From contig DGLA01000010.1 in the NCBI GenBank assembly GCA_002387205.1, positions 62,438 through 126,437 on the forward strand: a DNA stretch of 64,000 bases, in the 5' to 3' direction. A program made the position numbers and the translations under genes. Each line of letters opens with the position of its first letter. The stretch's first letter is position 1. Positions 18,014 through 25,146 of the stretch are shown in pieces. The DNA comes from Stutzerimonas stutzeri (lineage in GTDB: Bacteria; Pseudomonadota; Gammaproteobacteria; Pseudomonadales; Pseudomonadaceae). A model generated the notes under the pieces. It worked only from the letters and a program-made list of their open reading frames with translations. It was not told the DNA's origin and made no database searches.

Positions 18014-20155
18014 ATGAAGCTCACCCGCTGGTTGATCGTGCTCTTCTTCGCAATCTCTACGTTCTGTTTTTTCTGGTTCGATCTGGGGCAATACCTGACG
18101 CTGGAGATGATCCAGGCGAAGAGCGGAGCGTTACGGGATCAGGTGCAGGCCCATCCCTGGTGGGCCGGCAGCCTGTTCTTTGCCGCCTACGTCGCGCTCA
18201 CGGTCATGTCCTTTCCCGGAACCGTGGTGCTGACATTGCTGGCCGGCGCCCTTTTCGGGCTGGTGGGCGGTACCCTGATGGTGTCTTTCGCGAGCAATAT
18301 CGGCGCCCTGATCGCCATGCTGATCAGCCGCTTCCTGCTGCGCGATTGGGTGCAGAAGCGGTTTGCCAAGCAGATCGCCAGCATCAACCGTGGACTCGAC
18401 CGTGACGGTTCGTTCTACCTGTTCTCGTTACGGCTGATTCCGCTGGTTCCCTTTGTGTTGCTGAATCCGGCGCTGGGGCTGACGCGTGTCAGCATGTGGA
18501 CCTTCTGGTGGACGACACAGCTGGGCATGCTTCCGGGGCACGCCGTCTATGTGAGTGCCGGACGCCAGCTTGCGCGGCTGAGGGAAATATCGGACATCCT
18601 GTCGCCAAGCATGATCGGCACCCTGGTCCTGCTGGCCGTGTTCCCGCTGGCCGCTACCAAACTGCTGGCCCTCTACAAGGCACGCAAGGTGTACCGGGGA
18701 TGGCAGAAACCAAAAGGGTTCGAGCACAACCTGCTGGTCATCGGTGGAGGCAGCGCCGGGCTTGCTGCTGCCCAGTCCGCCGCTTCGATGCGGGCCAAGG
18801 TGGCGCTGGTCGAACGCGAGCGGCTGGGCGGGGCGGCACCGCACAGCGGTAATGTCCCAGCCAGAGCGTTGATGCGCGCAGCCAACATCAATCACACGCT
18901 GCGCCAGGGCGACACGCTTGGCATTCGTCTTCAGACCGACGTCGAGTTCGGCCAGGTGATGCGCCAGGTGCGACGCACGCTGGATGAGACTCACGGACAG
19001 TTGACCGCCGAAAATTGCAAGGCAGCCGGCGTCGAGATGATACGTGGCGAAGCCCATCTCACCTCACCCTGGACCGTGGAGGTAGACGGTCGCTCCATCA
19101 GCAGCCGCGCCATTGTCATCGCCACGGGCAGCCGGCCCATCGTCCCGCCCATTCCGGGTATCGAAGACGTCCGGCTACTGACGTGCGAAACCGTCTGGGA
19201 CCTGCAGGAGCGGCCCGATAGGCTGCTGGTCATGGGGGGAGAGGCCAGTGCCTGTGAACTCGCCCAGGCTTTCCAGCGCCTGGGGTGCGAGGTGACGCTT
19301 GTAGCCGAGGATGACGAACTGCTGAAAATGGCGGAGCCCGAAGCGAGAAAGGCGGTATCCGACGCGCTACGGGCCGATGGCGTCGAGGTGTTGCTGGGGT
19401 ATTCGCCACAGCGCTTCGAAACCACAGAAGACGGGTATCGGTTGGTCTGTCAGGTCGGCAATGAAAGCCAATCACTGCCGTTTGATCGTCTCTTGCTGGC
19501 CCTCGGACGACGGGCGCACCTGGAGGGCCTCGGACTCGATGAGCTCAAGCTGAACATCAACGAAGATGGCAGTCTTGAAGTCGATGAATATCTGGCCACG
19601 CGCTACCCGAACATCTACGCCATTGGCGCGGTGGCGGGGCCGGATTGCTCGACTCAGAGTGCGACGCACCATGCCTGGTACGCTGCGGCGAATGGCTTGT
19701 TCTCTGGATTTCGCCGCTTCATGGTCAGCGACCGCGTAGTGCCTCGTGTTGCCTTCACCGCCCCCGAGATAGCCAGCGTCGGCCTGACCGAAGCCCAGGC
19801 GAAACTGGCCGACATGGAGTACGAAGTGACGCTGCTGGATCTGGATTCGCTCGAAGCGGCTCAGCTAACCAACGGCAACAAGGGGTTCCTGAAAGTACTG
19901 ACCGAACAGGGCAGGGACCGCATTCTTGGCGTCACGCTCGTGGGAGAGGGCGCCAGCGAAACGCTTGCAGTGTTTGTCCTGGCGATGAAGCACAAGCTGG
20001 GCCTCAACAAGTTGCGCCGCACCGTCCATATCACCCCGACCCTGGCGGAGGCGAGCCTCGCCGTAGCCGAGGCCTGGCGCCGTGCGCATATCGCCAAGCG
20101 CCCCCAGACCTGGGTGGCCAGGCTCCATCGCTGGCGCCTGGGTGGGCAACCATAA
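18014..20155 (+). CDS. VTT/SNARE-associated membrane domain fused to FAD pyridine nucleotide oxidoreductase
   Basis: 713 aa. Residues 1-230 form a DedA/VTT-type membrane domain (several helices; the FPGTVVLTLLAGALFG motif). Residues 235-713 form a flavoprotein of the dihydrolipoamide dehydrogenase/mercuric reductase fold: VIGGGSAGLAAAQ (FAD site near 242), ATGSRP, a second GxGxxA-like site (MGGEASACELAQ) and the dimerisation domain ending HITPTLAEAS with the His-Glu pair. The redox-active Cys pair is absent: where GGTCxxxGCxP is expected near 271-281 the sequence is GGAAPHSGNVP. The long frame starts at 17921, but the ATG at 18014 has GGGGAG upstream and begins the hydrophobic segment. Membrane electron transfer is likely, the substrate unknown. 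Confidence 0.88.
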   Translation: MKLTRWLIVLFFAISTFCFFWFDLGQYLTLEMIQAKSGALRDQVQAHPWWAGSLFFAAYVALTVMSFPGTVVLTLLAGALFGLVGGTLMVSFASNIGALIAMLISRFLLRDWVQKRFAKQIASINRGLDRDGSFYLFSLRLIPLVPFVLLNPALGLTRVSMWTFWWTTQLGMLPGHAVYVSAGRQLARLREISDILSPSMIGTLVLLAVFPLAATKLLALYKARKVYRGWQKPKGFEHNLLVIGGGSAGLAAAQSAASMRAKVALVERERLGGAAPHSGNVPARALMRAANINHTLRQGDTLGIRLQTDVEFGQVMRQVRRTLDETHGQLTAENCKAAGVEMIRGEAHLTSPWTVEVDGRSISSRAIVIATGSRPIVPPIPGIEDVRLLTCETVWDLQERPDRLLVMGGEASACELAQAFQRLGCEVTLVAEDDELLKMAEPEARKAVSDALRADGVEVLLGYSPQRFETTEDGYRLVCQVGNESQSLPFDRLLLALGRRAHLEGLGLDELKLNINEDGSLEVDEYLATRYPNIYAIGAVAGPDCSTQSATHHAWYAAANGLFSGFRRFMVSDRVVPRVAFTAPEIASVGLTEAQAKLADMEYEVTLLDLDSLEAAQLTNGNKGFLKVLTEQGRDRILGVTLVGEGASETLAVFVLAMKHKLGLNKLRRTVHITPTLAEASLAVAEAWRRAHIAKRPQTWVARLHRWRLGGQP

Positions 20156-20682
20156 GCCGTAATGGCGGAACGCCAGGCGGCTCCATGTGAGGGCACTCAG
20201 GGCCGGAGCATAAACAGACTGCCGCTACCTTTATTCACCACACCACCGCTGCAAAGCCCGTCCCGTTTGGGCTAGAGGCTTTATCCACAAAAGCTGTGGA
20301 TAAGTCTGTGGGCACAACTTGGATTAGTCCTCGAAACGCCCGCACCGCGGGGCTTTGGAACAGATCGGCGAGTTTTTGTGCAGAAGGTATTTATCTTTAA
20401 AAATCAGACATTTACGCAACCTTGCCGAAACAGCGATAGCAATTGCGAGCGTCGCTGTTACAGACCTGCTACAGATGTGCATAAGAAAAACTTGTCAACG
20501 ACTTTTTAAGACAGATTAGCTGCTAGAAGTCCGGGTCCGTCGTGTTTGCTGTTCTAGCTGCGGTGAGCGTACTCAGCCGTCGGGGCAGTGTTGCGTTGGA
20601 AGGGAAACCCTTGCGGTCGTGCTGCAGATGCTGGCGGGCCGTTGTAAGGGTAGAGTCTCTTCGCGATAGATCTGTATGGAAT
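20156..20682. other. Gene-free intergenic region with DnaA boxes
   Basis: 527 bp with no supported ORF. It contains an AT-rich core (around 20385-20415) flanked by DnaA-box matches, listed separately. It is the largest non-coding gap outside the accessory region apart from 38059-38630. Confidence 0.6.
20281..20484. promoter_or_regulatory. Cluster of three DnaA-box matches
   Basis: TTATCCACA at 20281-20289 and its inverse TGTGGATAA at 20295-20303 form a facing pair with 5 nt between them. TGTGCATAA (inverse of TTATGCACA) lies at 20476-20484. All three match the TTATNCACA consensus exactly. An AT-rich stretch lies between them. DnaA binding is inferred from sequence alone. Confidence 0.55.
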
Positions 20683-21303
20683 TCACGACCCTGGCTGGGG
20701 ATCGGTTTGAGCGTGCAATGATGCCAAGATCTGTTCAATAAACGAATGCTGGCAAACTTCCAGACGAAACAGTTGGGGCGAAAAGAGCCAGCTATGGGTG
20801 ATCCCCATCAGGCTTGAGTACAGAAACAGCGCCCTCGACTCTGCAGTACTCACGTAACGCACATCCATGGCTTCTATAAGCAGCTTGAGCAGCTGCACTA
20901 TATTTCGGGTGAGCTCACGTTCGCGTTCAATTACCGCGGCCATGCGTTCGGTTAGTTCGGTTTTGTTCAACAGGATTTCGAACGACTGACGGTGCCAGCG
21001 GTTTTCCAAGAGCAGTCGAAACCATTCACTGATGAAGTGCCTGATCGCAGCCACTGGCCGGTCCTTCATGTCCTGGCTCTGCTCGATCAGTCTTTCCAGG
21101 GGTCCCTGGGAGTAGCCGAGCACTGCCTGGTACAACTCATCCTTGTTCTTGAAGTGCCAGTAGATGGGGCCGCGGCTGAATCCTGCCTCATCGGCGATCA
21201 TCGCCAGCGTGGTATTGGAGTAGCCATTTCTACTGAACAACTCCAGGGCGGCAGAGATGATCTTGAGCCGGGTCTTTTCAGCATCTTCTTTCGTACGGCG
21301 CAT
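20683..21303 (-). CDS. TetR/AcrR family transcriptional regulator
   Basis: 206 aa from the ATG at 21303; upstream codons of the longer frame are out of character. The N-terminal TetR helix-turn-helix (about 12-58) reads IISAALELFSRNGYSNTTL, then IADEAGFSRGPIYWHFKNK, typical of AcrR/TtgR-like repressors. The C-terminal ligand domain is helical. It lies 119 bp downstream of the binding-protein gene on the same strand as glnT and may be co-transcribed. A palindrome in the glnT/hydrolase divergent promoter (23947-23966) is a candidate operator. The ligand cannot be read from sequence. Confidence 0.85.
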   Translation of the reverse strand: MRRTKEDAEKTRLKIISAALELFSRNGYSNTTLAMIADEAGFSRGPIYWHFKNKDELYQAVLGYSQGPLERLIEQSQDMKDRPVAAIRHFISEWFRLLLENRWHRQSFEILLNKTELTERMAAVIERERELTRNIVQLLKLLIEAMDVRYVSTAESRALFLYSSLMGITHSWLFSPQLFRLEVCQHSFIEQILASLHAQTDPQPGS

Positions 21304-21383
21304 GGAATTCGATCGGATCAAGGCGTGTTTGGAGAGTGAGCAGCCTGGGCACGTCACGCTATGGGCAACGCTAGCCGAAGGGC

Positions 21384-21412
21384 GGGGCATCAGCATCGAC
21401 TGGCTGAGCCCC
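21384..21412 (-). terminator. Hairpin after the binding-protein gene
   Basis: GGGGC-A-TCAGC and GCTGA-GCCCC form a 10-bp stem with one bulge in the gap between the binding-protein stop and the tetR start. There is no clear U tract; it may terminate partly or stabilise the upstream message. Confidence 0.35.
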
Positions 21413-21421
21413 GTGACAGCT

Positions 21422-22495
21422 TTACAGTTTGCCGTCCGCCGCCATCTGCATGTAGGTGGTGTCGAAGCGCAGTTTGACGTTGGCATCTGAGCCGAGCAAC
21501 TTGCCGTTAGGCATCGCGATGCCGACGAAATCTACCGAGTCGGCGCCGTCGCCGAGCAGGCCGTGATCGAAGGAGAACTGGCGAACGCTGTCCATGGCCT
21601 GGTAGGCCTCGTCGCTTTCGATGAAGGCCAGCGAATCGGCCGGCTTCCAGAACATCTTCATGCCCTTGAGCTGGCTTTCGTAACCAGCTTGATCGGTGCC
21701 CGATGCCTGCCCCAGGGCTGCTCGTGCCTTGGCACCTTCCTCGGTATCGCTTTCGAGGATGCCCATCACCTCATACCAGGCGCCTACCAGCGCTTTGCCG
21801 AAGTCCGGGTTGTCCGTCAGGGTTTCGCTGTTGACGATGGTCAGGTCCTTGATATGGCCTGGGATCTGGCTGGAGTCGAAGACCTTGTTCGCGCCGGGCA
21901 TGGAGGCGACTTCATCCAGCAGCGGGTTCCAGGTGACCACGTTGCGCACGTCGTCCGTGCTGAAGGCCGCAACCAGGTCGGCATCCGAGGTGTTCACCAC
22001 CTGCACGTCGCGCTCGCTCATGCCCACACTATCCAGTGCCTGGGCCAGCAGGTAATGCGAGACCGACAGCTCGACCAGATGAATCTGCTGGCCTTCGAGC
22101 GATTTCAGATCGGCACTGCTCTTCATCACTAGGCCGTCGTTGCCGTTGGAGTAGTCACCGACGATCAGGGCCGTGGTGTCCACGCCGCCCGCCGCCGGGA
22201 TCGACAGCGCATCCATGCTGGTAGCGACCACGCCGTCGAACTGGCCTGCGGTGTATTGGTTGATCGATTCGACGTAGTCGTTGACCTGGGTGATGTTCAC
22301 CTCGATCCCGTACTTGTCGGCCCACTTCTTCATGATTCCCGACTCGTCGGCGTACTTCCATGGCATCCAGCCGGCGTAGATCGTCCAGGCGATGTCGAAG
22401 GTTTTCTTTTCCTCGGCTTGCGCGGCAAAAGGCGAAAGGGCTGCAAAGATCACGGCGCCGGCACAGAGTGCCCGCTTGAACGTATTGGCTTGCAT
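21422..22495 (-). CDS. ABC transporter periplasmic binding protein, urea/guanidine-carboxylase-associated type
   Basis: 357 aa from the ATG at 22495 (GGAGATT upstream). A Sec signal peptide ends near AQAEE. The mature part (IAWTIYAGWMPWKYA, then NDYVESINQYTAGQFDG and IPAAGGVDTTALIVGD) resembles the TIGR03427 binding proteins that normally sit with urea/guanidine carboxylase operons. Here it is 22 bp behind glnT, about 24 kb from the ABC genes of the carboxylase operon, which lack a binding protein of their own. It probably captures guanidine or a related cation and partners that permease in trans. The partnership is inference. Confidence 0.8.
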   Translation of the reverse strand: MQANTFKRALCAGAVIFAALSPFAAQAEEKKTFDIAWTIYAGWMPWKYADESGIMKKWADKYGIEVNITQVNDYVESINQYTAGQFDGVVATSMDALSIPAAGGVDTTALIVGDYSNGNDGLVMKSSADLKSLEGQQIHLVELSVSHYLLAQALDSVGMSERDVQVVNTSDADLVAAFSTDDVRNVVTWNPLLDEVASMPGANKVFDSSQIPGHIKDLTIVNSETLTDNPDFGKALVGAWYEVMGILESDTEEGAKARAALGQASGTDQAGYESQLKGMKMFWKPADSLAFIESDEAYQAMDSVRQFSFDHGLLGDGADSVDFVGIAMPNGKLLGSDANVKLRFDTTYMQMAADGKL

Positions 22496-22517
22496 GGTGA
22501 ATCTCCTTTTCATCGAG

Positions 22518-23882
22518 TCAGAAGAATTTCAGGTAGCGCTGGATTTCCCAGTCGGAAACATGGGTGTGGTAGGCGTTCCACTCGTCGCGCTTGTAGTCGA
22601 CGAAGGCCTGGTACATGGCGTCGCCGAAGACCTGACGCGACAGCGGGTCCGCCTCGAAGGCGTCAATGGCTTCGGATAGCGTGCGCGGCAGGGTCTCGAT
22701 GCCCATGTCCGCGACGTCCTTTTCGCTGTAGTCGTACATGTTTTCGCGGTGCGGCTGGCCTGGCTCGAGCTTTTCGCGAATGCCTTCAAGGCCGGCGGCG
22801 AGGATCATCGCGGCGCCGAGGTAAGGGTTGCAGCCGATATCAGCGGCGCGACATTCCACGCGTGCACCCTGGGACGGAATGCGCAGCATGTTGGTGCGGT
22901 TGTTGTTGCCGTAGCAGACGAACACCGGTGCCCAGGTCGAGCCGGACATGGCGCCCTTGCGGATCAACCGCTTGTAGCTATTCACGGTGGGCGCGATCAC
23001 CGCGCAAATGGCCTTGGCGTGTTTCAGTACGCCAGCGATGAAGTGGTAGGCGAGCGGGGTGACACCGCAGCCGTGCGGGTCTTCGCCCTCAACCTCGAAC
23101 AGGTTCTTGCCCGACGCCAGATCGGCCAGCGACATGTTGTAGTGTGCGCCGCTGCCGGTGCGCTGGGCAGAAGGCTTGGGCATGAAGGTGGCAAAAGCGC
23201 CGTGCTTGCGTGCGATCTCGTTGGCCATCATGCGGAAGAACACGAAGCGGTCGGCCATCGTGAGCGCGTCGGAATACTTGAAATCGGTCTCGAACTGGCC
23301 GTTGGCGTCCTCGTGGTCGAAGGAATAGACGCCCCAGCCCATCTCGTTCATGGCCTCCACCAGTTCGTCGATCACCGGCAGGTTGTCCATCAGCAGGCGC
23401 GGGTCGTAGCAGGGTTTGGCTGCGGTATCGCGATCGCTGAGCGGGGCGAAGCCGCCGTCCGGTGTGTCCTTGTAGAGGAAGAATTCGGTCTCGATGCCCA
23501 GGTTGAAGCTGTAGCCCAACTCGGCCGCTGCTTCGGTCTGGCGCTTGAGGATGCCGCGTGAGCAGGCTTCGAAGGGCTTGCCGTCCAGGTACAGATCACT
23601 GGCGAACCAGGCCAGGCTGCGGTTCCAGCTGCACTGGGTGGCGCTGGCCGGGTCCGGCATGGCGGCGACTTCGTTGTCGCTGATCTGCTGCGGCACGCCG
23701 TCCAGCGCCGCCCCGGTATACAGCTCCGAGCCACGCAGCATCTGGCCGAGATGTGCCAGTGGTACGAATTTGCCTTTGATCACGCCGTGCATGTCCACGT
23801 AGCTGGCCATGGCGTACTTGACGCCCTTGTCCTGCAGGCCTTGTTTGAGTTCGTCGATCTGGGAAAGCGGAAAGGTCGTCAT
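22518..23882 (-). CDS. glnT: Type III glutamine synthetase-like ligase GlnT
   Basis: 454 aa. Glutamine synthetase fold: the N-terminal beta-grasp (KYAMASYVDMHGVIKGK) and a catalytic domain with GIETEFFLY (metal Glu), DHEDANGQFE, the GSGAHYNMSL loop and NRTNMLRIP. Length and motifs fit the GlnT/TIGR03105 group, which includes glutamine and gamma-glutamylmethylamide-type synthetases that join glutamate to ammonia or a small amine with ATP. It leads an operon with the binding protein and possibly tetR, so an amine liberated from the imported compound is a plausible substrate. The exact amine cannot be told from sequence. Confidence 0.85.
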   Translation of the reverse strand: MTTFPLSQIDELKQGLQDKGVKYAMASYVDMHGVIKGKFVPLAHLGQMLRGSELYTGAALDGVPQQISDNEVAAMPDPASATQCSWNRSLAWFASDLYLDGKPFEACSRGILKRQTEAAAELGYSFNLGIETEFFLYKDTPDGGFAPLSDRDTAAKPCYDPRLLMDNLPVIDELVEAMNEMGWGVYSFDHEDANGQFETDFKYSDALTMADRFVFFRMMANEIARKHGAFATFMPKPSAQRTGSGAHYNMSLADLASGKNLFEVEGEDPHGCGVTPLAYHFIAGVLKHAKAICAVIAPTVNSYKRLIRKGAMSGSTWAPVFVCYGNNNRTNMLRIPSQGARVECRAADIGCNPYLGAAMILAAGLEGIREKLEPGQPHRENMYDYSEKDVADMGIETLPRTLSEAIDAFEADPLSRQVFGDAMYQAFVDYKRDEWNAYHTHVSDWEIQRYLKFF

Positions 23883-23946
23883 GGTGGGAAATCCCTTGCT
23901 GAATTCGGGCCAGCGTTACGCGCTGTGGCACGAATCCTTCATCCAA

Positions 23947-23966
23947 TATACATGCCAGCGTGTATA
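23947..23966. promoter_or_regulatory. Palindromic operator candidate in the glnT divergent promoter
   Basis: TATACA-TGCCAGCG-TGTATA is an interrupted 20-bp palindrome (perfect 6-bp arms, inner GC..GC also symmetric) in the 142-bp gap between divergent glnT and the alpha/beta hydrolase gene. Size and symmetry suit a TetR-family dimer, and a TetR gene lies at the end of the glnT block. Binding is inference. Confidence 0.5.
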
Positions 23967-24024
23967 GAAAAGCTGCTGCAAGACCTGCCGGAACACCCGC
24001 CAATGCTGCTCAGAGGAACTGCAA

Positions 24025-25047
24025 GTGCTTGAGATAGAAAGGGAAAAAAGATTCATCGAGCTGGGCGACCTAGCGCTTGAAAGCGGCCAGACTTTGCAGA
24101 AAGCGCGGCTCTGCTATCAGGTCGTCGGCTCGCCGAATGCACAGCGAGACAACATCGTGCTGATTCCCAGCTACTACGGTGGATCGCATTGGGGCAGTCT
24201 GCCCTTGCTTGGTGCAGGCAGCCCCCTGGCCAGTGGTGACTACTGTGTGGTGTTGACTAATCTGTTCGGTGCCGGCTGGTCCAGCTCGCCGAGCAATGCA
24301 GCCGCAGGGCAGGGCGGTGCAGATTTCCCCCGGATCACGCTCGCGGATAACGTGCGGGCGCAACGCCTGCTGCTCGACCAGCTGTTCGGCCCGACATGGC
24401 AGTTGCAGTTGGTCACTGGCTGGTCCATGGGCGGGATGCAGGCGCTTTACTGGGCGTTGCTATTCCCCGAAAAGGTGCAACGCATCCTGCCGTTCTGCTG
24501 CACGGCGCGCTGCTGGCCACACAACTTCGTCTTCCTCGAGGGTGTGAAGGCAGCTCTGCAGGCTGATTCGGCATGGCAGGGTGGGCGCTACATCGAGGCG
24601 CCCGAGCGTGGCTTGCGGGCCTTCGGCCGCGCGTACGCGGGCTGGGCTTACTCGCAGGCGTTCTTTCGCACTGAGCAATGGCGTGAGCTGGGCTTCAGCA
24701 GTCTCGACGCCTTGCTCGACTATTGGGAACAGGACCACCTGGAGCAGGACGCGAACGATCTGCTTTGCGTGCTCGATACCTGGCAGTCGGCCGATCCGTC
24801 AGCGCTGCCCGGTTTTGGCACCCTGGACGAGGCGCTGTCCCACCTTTCTGCTCTGGCGATCATCATGCCCAGCAGCACCGATCTCTATTTCACTGTTGAA
24901 GACGCGCGATACGAAGCCTCGCTTATGCCCAACGCCGAGCTGCGGGTGCTGCAGTCCGATTGGGGGCATTGCGCCGGCGGGCCGGGGCGCAATCCACAGG
25001 CCATGGAGCAGGTGTTCGCCGCTATGCATGACCTGCTCGCCTCCTGA
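24025..25047 (+). CDS. Alpha/beta hydrolase, homoserine O-acetyltransferase (MetX)-like
   Basis: 340 aa from a GTG at 24025 with AGAGGA upstream. The fold follows MetX-like acyltransferases/hydrolases: an oxyanion region IPSYYGG, the nucleophile elbow TGWSMGGMQALYWA (Ser near 141), a helical lid, and a late His in DWGHCAGG (near 320). Real MetX enzymes keep distinct homoserine-binding residues and a GxSMGG elbow in longer chains, so a hydrolase of unknown substrate is more likely. It is divergent from glnT and shares its operator region, so it may be co-regulated. Confidence 0.75.
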   Translation: MLEIEREKRFIELGDLALESGQTLQKARLCYQVVGSPNAQRDNIVLIPSYYGGSHWGSLPLLGAGSPLASGDYCVVLTNLFGAGWSSSPSNAAAGQGGADFPRITLADNVRAQRLLLDQLFGPTWQLQLVTGWSMGGMQALYWALLFPEKVQRILPFCCTARCWPHNFVFLEGVKAALQADSAWQGGRYIEAPERGLRAFGRAYAGWAYSQAFFRTEQWRELGFSSLDALLDYWEQDHLEQDANDLLCVLDTWQSADPSALPGFGTLDEALSHLSALAIIMPSSTDLYFTVEDARYEASLMPNAELRVLQSDWGHCAGGPGRNPQAMEQVFAAMHDLLAS

Positions 25048-25146
25048 CGGGAACCGTACGAGGACTGGCATGGTTCTGGCTAATAGCTAAAAGCCAGTAC
25101 CGCCAGGTTCTGGCTTTCTTCCGCCTCTGCGGGCACCTGCCATGGG

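Noticed and set aside
20281..20484. Interpretation of the DnaA-box cluster as oriC
   Set aside because: No dnaA, dnaN, rpmH or gidA nearby, only three boxes, and a dif site about 35 kb away argues for the terminus region.
23921..23937. Sigma-54 promoter candidate (TGGCAC then CTTCA) in the glnT divergent region
   Set aside because: The -24-like GG is present, but the -12 element lacks the GC dinucleotide (CTTCA instead of TTGCA).
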